From the NCBI GenBank assembly GCA_030704615.1, contig CM060734.1, positions 19,096,001 to 19,160,000 of the forward strand: a DNA stretch of 64,000 nt, read 5' to 3'. Below are positions 21,454 to 32,392 of this stretch, in pieces; position 1 is the first letter of the stretch; each line of letters begins with the position of its first letter. Made by a program: the position numbers and the translations under genes. The notes below the pieces were generated by a model. The model had not been told where the DNA came from. It did not search any database and saw nothing but the letters and a program-made list of their open reading frames with translations. This DNA is from Takakia lepidozioides. Taxonomy: Eukaryota; Streptophyta; Takakiopsida; Takakiales; Takakiaceae.

Positions 21454-22545
21454 TCACTCATCCTCAGAGTCCTCATCATCCCTTTTCTCTCTCCTGAGCA
21501 TTCCCAATTGCTCAATTCTGTTTGCTGTTTCAAATGCCTCCTCCACTGTATTATGGGGTAACATATCCACTTTCTTCTGCAACTCTGGTCTTCGTCCACT
21601 CACAAACCAAGTCTTCTGTAAACCTGGTGCTGGTATAGCAGCCAGCTTTTTCATCATCAATTCCATCTTTTCCATATACTCCTCAACAGTTTCATGCTTC
21701 TTTTGCTTTAACTGTTGTAAACTTCCATACACTTCATCCTCAGTTTTACTTGTCCTGAACCTATTTCGGAATGCTGTATTCAAGCCATTCCAGGTTAGGA
21801 AATGATTATCAGGGAATCTTGCATACCATTCACTTGCTTTCTTGATAAGTGAACAAGGAAACAATCTCATCTTGGCATCATCGCCATTCTCATTGTTCAC
21901 TATACACATGTGCTCAAATTGGCTAATGTGTACATCGGGATCCCCTTTTCCTGAATATATTGGAAAAGGTGGTTTTGCCCGTGCTGGTTGTAACGCCATC
22001 TGTGGCCCTACCTTCTGCCCACTGACAGGTGCTGGCACCCTTGCTGGTGCTGGTCCTTGAGGACCTGTTGTAGTTGTGGTGGATCTTCCACCAAGTGGTG
22101 GCCCCTGAGCACTCCTTGCTACTGGCCCCACGATATTCACAGTATTCCCAGCTCCAGTTGCACTACTTCCCACACTCCCTGTCCCCCCAGAGCCAGATCC
22201 AGGCAACCCGCCTGATCCCCCTGAGCCGACACCTTCGTTGGCCTGTGATCCAAGTGCTCCACTTGATCCAAGTCCAACGGGTTGGGATGTCCTGGTTGTA
22301 GTCTCAACCTCAGCTGTTGGGTCTACTTCTTCATACTCTTCCTCTTCCAATTTCTTCTCTCTGTTTTCATCCTCCAAGTTCTGCCCTTGGGTTTCTTCTT
22401 CACTCATGTAACTCAACTGCAACGGTGTTGGAGAGTCTGAACTCTCCGTTGGCTCTGCCACATCCTCTCCTCCTTCTTCACCTTCCGCTTCAGAAACTAG
22501 TCCCAAGCAGCCCTCTAACAGGGAACGACTGTGAGGGAACGACAT
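21454..22545 (-). CDS. Element B gag (capsid) with chimeric start
   Basis: Gag of a Ty3-like element. The N-terminal 150 residues are acidic and Gly/Ser/Thr-rich, followed by a retrotransposon gag domain: PPFPIYSGKGDPDVHISQFE, WYARFPDNHFLTWNGLNTAF, EDEVYGSLQQLKQKKHETVE and EEYMEKMELMMKKLAAIP. The first codons (22545 to about 22500) are not true gag: they read through the LTR of A and the 22-bp LTR stub of B, so the original start is lost. It ends with TGA at 21454-21456, and the pol frame continues in the same frame after it. Confidence 0.75.
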   Translation of the reverse strand: MSFPHSRSLLEGCLGLVSEAEGEEGGEDVAEPTESSDSPTPLQLSYMSEEETQGQNLEDENREKKLEEEEYEEVDPTAEVETTTRTSQPVGLGSSGALGSQANEGVGSGGSGGLPGSGSGGTGSVGSSATGAGNTVNIVGPVARSAQGPPLGGRSTTTTTGPQGPAPARVPAPVSGQKVGPQMALQPARAKPPFPIYSGKGDPDVHISQFEHMCIVNNENGDDAKMRLFPCSLIKKASEWYARFPDNHFLTWNGLNTAFRNRFRTSKTEDEVYGSLQQLKQKKHETVEEYMEKMELMMKKLAAIPAPGLQKTWFVSGRRPELQKKVDMLPHNTVEEAFETANRIEQLGMLRREKRDDEDSEDE

Positions 22546-23125
22546 CTGCAGAAGGAACGTGATACTTCGGGGATAACGGTTAATTAGTTAGGTGGTTAGA
22601 ACAGCTTGGGGGGCAGATAAGGGGGGCGGCAACGGAAAGAATGACACTTCACGGGGGAGCGCTTGATGGTCATGGAGGAGAGGAGATCAGGCGGAGAGCA
22701 AGAACGAGAGCACGGAGTAGGAGGAGAGATGAACAGTAGATGCTTTACTTCATGTAGAGCTGTAGTGATACTGTAGGGTGGATTATAGTCACTTGACATT
22801 GGCCTAGTACCTGATATATCATAATCTGATACTTATTCGATACAAGCACATTGTGTAGATAGACATGAGTGAAGCTGTGAAATGAATGCATGATTAACTG
22901 GAACTAAGAAGATACTGAAGCAAACTGATGCTTCAGTATCAGATAAGGTAAATTGTTAACATGAAGGCAAGAAGTAATACAAAGGGGATTCACAACCATG
23001 ATTCACTAGCTGCAGGTCATGACTGATTGTACTGAGCGGGCTGAGTGCTTAGAGATATCTAACTCTTCTATCTTGGAGTTTCCACCTCGGATAGCGAAGG
23101 GATGGTGAGTAAAAGCCGTTCGACA
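22521..23125 (+). mobile_element. Element A 3' LTR, right part
   Basis: Continues the LTR that stopped at 15150, starting with the duplicated GGGAA (22521-22525) and ending AAAAGCCGTTCGACA at 23125. Together with 14749-15150 this gives about 1,000 bp, close to the 1,011 bp of the LTR at 60635-61645. The plus orientation opposite to B and the matching duplication show that B landed inside this LTR. Confidence 0.85.
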
Positions 23126-24770
23126 GAGCGGCACATGCTTAGGTTGGAAACACCATAGAAGGAGTACAACAAGGGTAGCTTGAGGAGCATTGAGTAGCTC
23201 AAGAGAAGCGAGAGCTCCTATTCTGTCAGTTACCAAGGCAATTCCATCAGTGATGAAGGTCAACGAAGGTCAACAAGAACATTTCAATCTGCCCAACGAA
23301 CCTGCCCGGAAAAAATTAAATTTTAGAGTCTGAAATTGAATATAAGATCACATTCCAAAAAGCGAAAAGTACCTTATACAAGGACAGAAGAGCCACCTTC
23401 GTTCAACTTAGGTCCAACAAATATATATATTTTTCACCAGTATCCTTGGACATTTCCGTAGCATATGATAATCCAAGCTAGAGATTAAAATGGCTCAAAA
23501 ACATGCAGAATTCTTCCACGTTAGAATTCCATATCTCATGTTTTTTTTGTTTTTTTTTTCGACATCCATTTATTTCGTTTTTACCTTTATGTTCTCCCGC
23601 TCAGCCTCCACCTTCGGCAGCCAAAGGTGGCGTGTCAGTACAATCCCCTGTCATTTTTCATTATTGTTTCTCACAAATCCAAGCATACAATTACGGGCAA
23701 CCCGAGAATATTGCCACGTGGCCGCCGTTTCCGCATCCACGTCACACTGATGGCTGATGACTGATGGCTGATAGCTGATAGAATAGCAAATCCCAAGAGA
23801 AGCTAAGAAGTGGTTGTTCTATCCATGGTGAAATGAAGCCAAATGGGGTTAGGTTGACAAACAAGCAAGCGAAGGTGGTGCTAGAAGGGAGTGCTTTTGC
23901 TAATTCTATGAGTTCTTCGATTGCTCTTGGTGAAGCAAGTGGCGCATGTGTGGAGCATATTTTCCAAGTGTGGCTTCCAATCCAAGCTTGAGGAGAGCTA
24001 GAAGGTGAAGTGAGCAAGTTCATTCCTTGTGTATGAGGTGGTGCATGTTGTGGAAGAAAAGCCAAGGAGCTACATAGGCTAGGGCTTGAAGACAAAAACA
24101 ACCATTTGGAGAGCATCAAGAAGCTCAAGATGACTCCAAAGGGAAGCATGTGGGTGAGAATTCTATCCATGATGATGTGAAACCAAGCTTAGAGTATTGA
24201 AGAGCTTGGAGCACATGTGGGAGATCATTGGAGGTGGTTTTCATGAAGAAAGGAGATTGTGGCTCAAGGCATGCATAGCAACTTCAACCATACATTAGCA
24301 TGTGACAAGACAAGGAAGGGGAAGGTGAAGCTCATGTATTCATTCCCTTTTTGCTTAAGTTTTGTGGTGGATGGTTGATCGAGCAAGTGATGCTTATGTG
24401 GAGCATGCTCTTTAGGGCTTGTGACTTCAAGTTTGAGAAGATGAGCTCTTGAATAGAGGTGTGGATACACATTATGGTGAATGACCACACCTAGGTCTAG
24501 AGGTGGAAGTGTGTGTGACTAGCCCATGCAAGGGAAAGCACATGGAAGATGGCATACAAAATTCAAATTGAAGCAAGGCTTGGCGCTTGTCATTGGGCAC
24601 ATTAGCTTGCTATGAGTTCCAAGGAGATCAAGAGAAACTTGTCAATTTGTGATGAATGCATTGCAAGGTAAGACAATGCAATCTTGCATGCATGTTAGGG
24701 GGGAAGATACCATGAAGAAGGTGTTTCTTACTATACTCTACAAACCCTAGTCTCCATATCCTTCAAGAAA
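23126..24770. other. No gene recognised; repeat-like DNA
   Basis: Flank of element A. It includes AT-rich sequence with TATATATA near 23420 and a homopolymer T run near 23540-23560. Several open frames of 70-140 codons occur on the minus strand (for example 23742-24170) but lack any domain or neighbour support. It may be part of the LTR or leader of the next retrotransposon; I cannot define its ends. Confidence 0.35.
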
Positions 24771-24774
24771 CTGA

Positions 24775-24938
24775 GTATGGGCTCCCTCTGCCCAACATAC
24801 ACTTTTAAGAACAAGGTATGGGCCCCCTCTGCCCAACATACACTTTTGTGAACAGAGTATGGGCCCCCTCTGCCCAACATACATTTTGTGAACAGTGTAT
24901 GGGCTCCCTCTGCCCCACCATACTCTTTTGTGAACAGT
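24775..24938. repeat. 41-bp tandem repeat, 4 units
   Basis: Units start at 24775, 24816, 24857 and 24897 with a partial fifth at 24939. Each reads GTATGGGCYCCCTCTGCCCA then ACATACACTTTTGTGAACAG with few changes; lengths are 41, 41, 40 and 42. Confidence 0.9.
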
Positions 24939-25019
24939 GTATGGATACAAGTGGAGAGACTTTGCCTGCCATACGTTTTCATTAAAAGAGTATGACATTT
25001 AGGGTGTATCTGGAGGAGT

Positions 25020-25400
25020 ATTGCCTTTGGAGGATCTTTGGGAGGTCCTTTGAGGAGCTTTTGTAAGACACTTGAAGAGCTCTTGAAGGGGTGTTTGGAG
25101 GACTGTTTGGAGGACTATTGGGGGTCCTTGAAGACCAATATTTGGCAAATCTTTGGAGCCTTTGGAGGGCTATTTGGAGGACTATTTGGGGTCCTTGGAG
25201 GCCAATATTTGGAGAGCTTAAGGAGTCTTTGGCGACTTGTTTGAAGGACTATTTGGGGTCCTTGAGGGCCAAGATTTGGCAGGCTCTTGGGGCCTTGGTT
25301 GACTATTTGGAGTCCAATTATACAAGCTCTGGGAGCCTTAGTGAGATTGTTTGAGAGACATCTTGAGGGCTCTTGGAGAGTTATTTGAGAGATCCTAGAA
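25020..25400. repeat. Degenerate tandem repeat, GGAGGACTATTTGGGGTCCT type
   Basis: Several imperfect copies of a unit of about 60 bp built from TTTGGAGGACTATTTGGGGT, CCTTGGAGGCCAATATTTGG and CTTGAAGGACTATTTGG. The open frames across it (for example 25038-25244) are repeat by-products. Confidence 0.7.
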
Positions 25401-25989
25401 GGTAGTCATGTCTGATGGTCATGAGCAAGAGCGTTTAGAGATAGGGGGAGACTAGTGGGATGAGAGCATTCTGGGATTAGGAATTGCTTTAGTCTCTCTT
25501 CCCCGTAGTCTTCCACCCTCTCTGTAGGCCAAAACCTTTCCGTAGGTGGAGGCAAGAGTTAGTCCGGGTGTGGGCTGGGGTGTCTTGCAGGAGTGACAAT
25601 GTGGAGTGTTTTTTTTGGTGTGAGGGAGTTACTGTCTCAATTTTCTTGTGTTTGGATCCCCCCCACACCTGCATGCTTGACTGTGCGCCATGTCAGTTTT
25701 GTGTGGGCGCTTGTTTTCATAGGAGGTTGGTCCGGATTTGATCACCGGCCAATCCTAGAGCGTGCTGTCGGTGGTGAGGCTGGGGTGATGACCAGTCAGA
25801 CCATCATTGTTTCTTTTATGGTGAGGCTGGGTTGATGACCAGCAGACCATAGGAGTGCTTGCGGTGGATGCAGGTGCAGGTGCAGATTTATGTTACGAAC
25901 CTAGTACTAGTCTAAGCCATAGGCCGCAACAGGTTCTCTACCCAGTTACCTTGTGGACAGGGGGATTAGAAACAGGTTTACAACAGGTG

Positions 25990-27412
25990 TGGTTGTGAGT
26001 TTTCATCACGGAGGTGCCACCAGTTGCTGAGGGGAGTGCCAGTGCGAGCACCAGCGATACTAGTGGGTACATAAGACGAGGTGTGCGGTTTAGGCCACCT
26101 TCACCTCCGGTGTCTTCTGAGGAAGGTTCAAACTCGGAGTCAGGAGGATTCCCGCCGAGGGTGCAAGCCATTTCTGTACCATTGTTGTGGGACACGATGG
26201 AGGAGATGTATAGAGGTACCAAGGGGCCACGTAGGTACTCTGGAGCTGTGGGCACCATCGAGCTTGATGACTTCATACAGGAGTTTGACAGTTGGTGTGA
26301 TTTGCAGCAAATGCGCAATCCACAACTGTTTACGCCTTTTATGGCGTGGAAGGGGCTATTCCAGCACCTTGAAGGGCCGCCCATGGATGACTACCATGAA
26401 TTTAGGCGGGGAAATGAGGTGGAGATTGAGGAGTGGCGACAATATTGGTCACCTGACTATGTCTCCATCACTAGAGGCACAGCAGCAAGATCCACGGCAA
26501 CAACGGCAGCAGCTTCAACAAGCAGCAGTGGAACAAGTGAGTCAGGATCAGCTAGGACATCCACTGCAGCTCCTGCCGTTGCACCAATACCCGTGCCTGC
26601 CTTCAACCCGATTGTGGAGTTCTTCCAATAGTTGAGAAGGAACTACCAGAGGGTGAGAACAGAGAAGTTGCGGAGCTTGCAAGAGTTCCAGCGAAAGCCT
26701 ACTGAGAGTTTGAGGGAGGCTTACACTCGCATGAGGCGCTTGATAAATGTAACCCAAGGGTTACGGAAGCTCAAGCAGTTCAATTCTGGTATGGCATATT
26801 GGACAAGGAGCTGAGGAGAAGGGTGCGGGATGCAACTCTCCTACAAGTGGCCCAACCTACCCTAGCAAATGTGTTTTTGCTAGCCGAGCGGATAGAGCTC
26901 AACATGGTGGAGGAGTGGGTGGTTATGGTGGGGTTTGGCAAGGAGACACAACGAAGTGGGGCTTCTAGCCAACAACAACCAACTCCCCAACGTGCTCAAG
27001 GCAACAAGGGGCCTCAGACGAAGCCCAGGGAAGGTCATGAGAGAGGATCTCAGATGCAAAGGTCTCTTCCTTCATTCTCAGGCCAACAACAGATGAGTGT
27101 GTCATGTTGGGATTGTGGAGGACCTCATGTCAAGAAAGATTTCCCGGAGAGAGGCAAATGGCCAACATAGGCACAGCCTACACAATTACAGTGGGGGCAT
27201 TGTGGCAAGTACGGGCATGAGGAGGCCCATTGTTATGACCTGCATCCTGAGCTACGACCAAACCAGTTCCAAGGGAACAATGGTGGCCGAGGACGAGGCG
27301 ATGTAGCCCAGAGAGGTAGAGGAGGCAGAGGTTGTGGTGGAGGTTGTAACCAACACCAAGGAGCACAGGGTCAGGTCAAGGTCATGACCAAGGCATGGTG
27401 GATAGACTTGCC
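25990..27412 (+). pseudogene. Gag of a methyltransferase-bearing retrotransposon
   Basis: Gag-like region in broken frames. 26014-26634 holds GPRRYSGAVGTIELDDFIQE and LQQMRNPQLFTPFMAWKGLF, a gag capsid start, followed by a Ser/Thr/Ala-rich low-complexity insert. After TAG at 26632-26634 the same frame continues with QEFQRKPTESLREAYTRMRR (to about 26795). A shift then leads to LDKELRRRVRDATLLQVAQP (26799-27170). Two zinc knuckles follow: CWDCGGPHVKKDF, which has lost its last Cys, and CGKYGHEEAHC (near 27200-27240), then a Gly/Arg-rich stretch. It is followed in the same direction by the cytosine methyltransferase remnant. The family looks distinct from A/B/C. Confidence 0.7.
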
Positions 27413-28490
27413 CAGCTAGAGCAACGTCTTGCTACCACTACTCGTGTTGCGCCAGCTCCAAGGCCTGAGGTTCAAGCTCCACCTGCACAACCTCCTATGC
27501 CTAGGGAAGACCAGATTGGTATGGGCTTCATGTGTGGAGCCGCACTTGCAGGACCATTGCATATGGACTCTGTTGCTGCTGTCACTCGAGTAGCAACTCG
27601 TGCTCCTGAGCCAAGGTGAGCGGATGTGGATTTTGATCCACAGAGAGGGGAAGCAAGTCGACAGACAAGGCTTCCCCAGTCTTTCACATTGGTTGAGACA
27701 GTGCCAACCACACCATCGATGGTGCCGGCTTGTCCAAGTGTTTGTCAGAGGTAGAGCATGCAAGAGTGCCAATGGGGAGAGTTGGCATGGCTCGGGGGAT
27801 GCCAGTGGATGATACTGGAAAACAAGGTGTAGCCAGTACATTGTTGGGGGTGTTACGGCGGTTTGCCAAGCTCCATTGTTTTCTGCAATGACCATTGCAA
27901 TATCGGGGATTCGGCCAGCTGCTGTGTTCAGACTCCAGGGTACCAAAAGGCCTTGCCAGCAGACATTACCTTGCTGGGGGCGGATGATTTGGACCGGCAT
28001 GGTGCCATTGACTTGGTGATAGCCAAATGGCCTTGCCAAGGACATTCTTCCGCAGGTCATGGTAATGGTTTGCATGATGCACGATCGCATTTGTTTTGGG
28101 AGATGTTGCGAGTGTTGCGTGACTTGTGCAACCTCCAGCTTACATCCTGGAGAATGTTCCTCCATGGGGGATTCTCGGGCCAGGGTTATGGCTAGTGTGC
28201 ATCAGATCTGGTCATGGATTGGACTAGCTGTATCATTGGATGCAGCTGCAGTGGGTTCACGGGCACATAGGCCTAGGTTGTGGTGGACCAATCTTGCACC
28301 ACCAGTGTTGCTCAAGACAGCCTATGATTCCATTCGACGGCCACCCAACCTCACGGTTGAGGGCATTTTGGACCAAGGGAGGCAACCACAGAGAGTGCGA
28401 CATGATGATCGTCCACCTTTGGCGGTGGTCAATCGAGTGGGGCAACCACGTGTGGCCTTGCCTACACTCATGAGTTTTCCCTCGTCTCAG
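27413..28490 (+). pseudogene. Cytosine-C5 DNA methyltransferase domain in retrotransposon
   Basis: Decayed C5-type DNA methyltransferase directly downstream of gag. Motif IV: AIDLVIAKWPCQGHSSAGHG, with the catalytic Cys in PCQ at 28031-28039, followed by ARSHLFWEMLRVLRDLC. Motif VI: YILENVPPWG at 28141-28170. Motif VIII: AAAVGSRAHRPRLWWTNLAP at about 28245-28310, the DNMT3/DRM-like form SxAHRxRxxW. Then VEGILDQGRQPQRVRHDDRP and LAVVNRVGQPRVALPTLMSF. The three motifs are in three different frames, and the region before motif IV (where motif I should be) has several stops. The upstream part (27395-27619) is a linker. Sequence support ends near 28490. Known biology: C5 methyltransferases captured by retrotransposons have been described in charophyte algae and dinoflagellates; the placement here after zinc knuckles fits that type. 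Confidence 0.75.
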
Positions 28491-29586
28491 GTCGCACAGT
28501 CCATAGGGGCAGTGACAGATGGACACGAGTTAACGTCAGTTAAGTGGCCGGTAAGTGTAAAGACAGTTTGGAAGTCAAACTCGGAGAATGTGCCACACGG
28601 ACAGAGGGAGACAGGAGAGTGTTTGAATTCAAACACGTGGCCTAAGGGGCAAAGCACTCCGCATTGCATGTACTGCAATAACGGGCACCATCACACAAGA
28701 AGACAAATAGGGCCGTCAAAGTACCTACCCAATACGTCAGCCGAAACTTATTATGAGCCCATTAATGCATCAAGATGACAGGTAATGGAACTAGCGGGGT
28801 TTTTCACCAAGAATTGTGTTTGGTTTTGCATATAAGAGACGACGTGAGATTGTTTTATTTCACTAACAAATTGCAAATTGTTATGTGCTTGTGCATACAG
28901 AAAAATAAACGACGGAAATAGGGTGCCGGTCCATATTCATGACTCATTTTGTGCCTATTTCTCCCATGTCTATTTCTCTTCGTGTGGTTTGTGCTCACAT
29001 AAGCACAAGTCTGCACTTGAGCACAAATTGCACATTTATTTTCACTATTGCATCTTTCCAAGAGTATTCTAGGAATTTCTGGTACATCCTCTTTTGCTCT
29101 CGTGAGCCTGCTCACATGCTACCCAACCTCCCCAAGCATGAGTAGAAGAAATCACATGCATAGGTAGGCAGTAGCCACTGACCCTAAAATCCTTTTGCGT
29201 TGGTCCACAGGCCAAATGCTGCGGCCATTGTTAATGCTCTGGGGAGGGCCTCAATTGCAGAACGAGATCCACTGGTCTGGAGACCTCTCCCAATGCCAAG
29301 ATTATCTTCTCTGAGTATTATCTTTCTTTCGCCCCCTGTAACATCTGTGCCAGTGGACAGCATTGGAGTTTCCCGACTTGCTGCCTTGGGAGGCATTTAA
29401 AGAAGGTGCGCACATGCTTCAAGGCAATAACACTTGGCCTCTTCAGGTTGAAAGTTTTTCATCCAAGACTTCCACCAAACAATCTTATCATCCACTCAAA
29501 TGAGGTGCCCTCCAAAGGGGAACCTTTGCCACGTATGCAGTCCTAGTGGTCATTCCAAGATGGAATGTGAATAGATTAGGGTAAAA
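28491..29586. other. No gene recognised
   Basis: After the methyltransferase remnant. Short open frames only (for example 29200-29400). Nothing in it resembles a known domain, RNA gene or clear repeat. Confidence 0.35.
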
Positions 29587-32100
29587 ATGAGAAGTTACCT
29601 AATGAGGCAACGGCCAATCAGCAACATGAATTTTGTGCAAGAGACTCCATTCAAGAAACAAGAACAAGAAACCAAGAAGACTATGAGTGGAAGAATAGGC
29701 GTTATTCCGGATAACCAATGTCTCGACAGGAGGGGCAATCAAAGCTATAGCTTTGTAGCTATGGCGGATATTACGGACTATACACTAGCTCTACTTCTTA
29801 CGCAGTGGCGCAAGGAAGGACAGGTCGAAAGTATTTTTTCTCTCACTCACTATTTGCAAGCCCCACAGGCTTACACCCACTTGCCTGTTCCATTCTGTGC
29901 TAATCACACTTTCATGCTATACGCATTACAAACTTTCCTGCAATTATTCCAAACAAGGCCTTCTTGTTTGTCAGGGATGAAGCGAATTAGAGAGACGGAG
30001 GATCTACGAGTGAAGAGCACGACGATCTTACGGAGGCAAACAATCGCCACACCACAGGCAGTGCAGTTGCTGAAGGAATTGCGGTTAGAGGGATTGTTGC
30101 GCAAAGAGTGGCCTTTGCATCATCGGGAATTGATGATCCAGTTCATCAAGAACTTTGAGCCAAAGACGGGAGTTACCCAGGTGAAGGGCGTAGATATGCA
30201 AGTTACTCCGTAGTACTTGCAACAGCTTTTTGAATTATCATCTGGTAATGTGAGCGTGGATGAGCACATGACAAGATTGCAAGTAGGGGATCTTTTCCAA
30301 GAAACGAGTTTCTTCATGAACCAGGGATTCACTTGCACCAAAGCCGAGTATCCAGGGTTGAGGGAAATTGGCCAGATACTAAACATTCTGTGTGCCATGA
30401 AACAAAACCAATAGTATCTTAGCAGATCTTTTACGGAGGAGGTTCTGAAAGCTTTGAGAGGTGAGGATGTAGCTTGGGCGGAGATGATGCACAGTGGTCT
30501 GGTGGAGGAGATGAAACGATTACAGAATACTACTGCCAAGTCCCCAATTATTGTGTCTGGCCCAATTATTGCACAGATCATCTTTGATTCTTGTTTGCTT
30601 GATGCGCAAGAACGCAAAGTAATGGGGGTGTTTGAGGCAGCCACAACTGCAGTTGAGGAGCAAGGCTCTTCACAAGGTGAAAGAGGATTAGAGAGGCAGC
30701 ACCAGTCCAAGAGACAGAAGAGGGACGCAACTGTAATGGCGGATCCACTGACCACAAGGAACCCTCACGATGATGTTTCCATAGCTTCTGCACAGGATGG
30801 GGTGCAGCAGCACAATGGGCTGTTATTACTGGAAGCACGGCCATTAGAGAGGGAGACAAGAAGTCACTTCAGTACCACGGCCAGCACAGCAAGCTGACCA
30901 AGTTGCCCCAGTGGTAACTCAGACTGGACTTGCTGTTACCCCAGAACCTCTTACTGTGGAGAGAGAGGGATTGGACATCCCCACTACAGAGCAAGTAGTG
31001 GCAGAAATTGAGAAGGGCGACCTTCTCTATGAAAACTCTGGCATGGTCGGAGACCCCATGGTACCAAAGATGCAGAGTCTGCCCAGGGAAATCCCTGCTG
31101 TGCAGGTTATGCCCAAACCTGTGGCGGAGGCTGAAGGGGTAAAGGACAAGGGTACTGCAGCATCTCTGGAAGATGAGGTTGCTCAGGAAGATCTTGTGGG
31201 ATCATGGCCTGATTGGTTTGTGAAACATCAAACTGTAGAGAATCAGGAAGAACAGTAGCAGATTTTCCATGAAGACCCACAGCAAGCCATGCTCATGAGT
31301 TTCATAAGCAAGATTCTCAATCTGTTGGGCACCTATGTCAAGACTCATGTTCCTTCCACTCAATTGGCAGCATTGCGGGAGGAGCTCAAGCAAGAGCTTG
31401 AGGCAAGAATTGCCACTGAGTGTGCAAACAGGGTGGATGTGGAGGCCAACCTCAAGTTGCAGAAAGAGTTGGAGGACACTAAAGTTGCCCTACAACTTGC
31501 GAAGGAAAATTTAATTGAAGCAGGTCTTGAGCAGGAGAAGTTGCATGAAGTGCATAAGCAGCAGCTATACCAGATATAGATTCAGCATGAGGGCAAGTTG
31601 CATGAAGTGAAGTTGCTTCATACAGAATTGGAAGCAGTCCATCAGAAAATGATCATACAGTGTGTCACACTAACGACTAATCTGGAGATGGCTGCACTAG
31701 AAGTCAAGAACCAAGCTAAGAGATGTATAACAGCGGAGACAGAGTCAATGGAGTAGGGGAAACTCATTGTTGACATGAAGGCTACTATCTGTCGCAATGA
31801 GGATACCATTCAGCAGTTCCACCAGGTTGATGCCCAGAAGGACATGTACATCTTTGAATTGCAGCAAACAATCACAGTACGGGAGAATGAACTTTCTGTG
31901 AGTGAAAGGGCCTGAAAAGAAGCCAATAATCTGTCAACTGCCTATGCAGCTCTGGTTGAGCCTCATGCGAAGCGCATGGAGAGTTTACAACAGCACTTGG
32001 AAGCATACCGGCTCAAGGAGGAGCAGGATCTCCGTGGTGTTACACAGGACTTGGTGGATAATCATCTTTTGCAAGAGTGGTTAACACAAGGGCCAATTTA
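29587..32100 (+). pseudogene. ORFx copy D (decayed, 3' truncated)
   Basis: Fourth copy of the third ORF of the A/B/C family, most damaged. It preserves the most complete N terminus: an ATG at 29683 starts MSGRIGVIPDNQCLDRRGNQ, then SYSFVAMADITDYTLALLL, PVPFCANHTFMLYALQTFLQ and TGVTQVKGVDMQVTP. It then follows A through the linker and coiled coil. Stops: TAG at 30211, 30412, 31256, 31577 and 31754, TGA at 31913, plus a frameshift near 30870. Homology ends in the coiled coil with LTQGPI near 32095, so the C-terminal domain and LTR are missing. The nonsense changes relative to A and C are mostly CAG to TAG. Confidence 0.75.
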
Positions 32101-32190
32101 GTAGGGGAGCGTGGTTTTTTAGGGGGAGTGTCCCGGAGATAGCGACCAACAAGCCAACTAACTTCAGTGGCGAAGTCTTGTCTCGGGGGC
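32095..32190 (-). mobile_element. Scrap of the LINE-like element
   Basis: Read on the minus strand it gives RQDFATEVSWLVGRYLRDTP, PKKPRSPTKLA, in line with KQDFATELYWLVDRYLKDTP, PKKPRSLTQLE at 5.2 kb. Nucleotide similarity is visible for about 90 bases. It abuts the truncated end of ORFx copy D. Confidence 0.65.
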
Positions 32191-32215
32191 TGTAATTGAT
32201 GGGTGTGGGGACAGT

Positions 32216-32371
32216 CGTGCTTTTTAATCTCTCCAGCCGGTACCGGCCGGGTTGACGAGGGCCCCTATCCTGCACCAAAGTATGGCCGAGGGGTGCGGAT
32301 ACCACGGCCGGGGGCTCTTTTACCGTTTCCGTGGCATTTAGGTACCCCGGTGGGGATGCTCTCAGCGGGGA
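32216..32371 (+). mobile_element. Right half of a second MITE copy
   Basis: Matches 32579-32726 closely (CGTGCTTTTTAATCTCTCCA versus CGTGCTTTTTAGTCGCTCCA; GGTACCGG, TGACGAGGGC, ATCCTGCACCAAAG) and ends GGTGGGGATGCTC as that copy does. The left half is missing. Confidence 0.7.
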
Positions 32372-32392
32372 GACTACCCGAGGATACCTTTA

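Larger units (their letters stand above)
15151..22520 (-). mobile_element. Element B, Ty3-like LTR retrotransposon nested in A
   Basis: Reverse-strand element with, in its own direction, a 22-bp remnant of the 5' LTR (22499-22520), gag (about 22500-21454), zinc knuckles, protease and reverse transcriptase (21402 to about 19085), ORFx (about 19080-16150), and a full 3' LTR (16110-15151). Both outer ends are TG...CA and are flanked by GGGAA. Internal losses: most of the 5' LTR and leader, and a deletion joining mid reverse transcriptase to mid ORFx, which removes RNase H, integrase and the N-terminal part of ORFx. The gene order proves that ORFx lies downstream of pol in this family. Confidence 0.85.

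Noticed and set aside
29200-29400. Open frames on both strands at 29.2-29.4 kb
   Set aside because: Overlapping open frames of similar length on opposite strands, no domain; chance.
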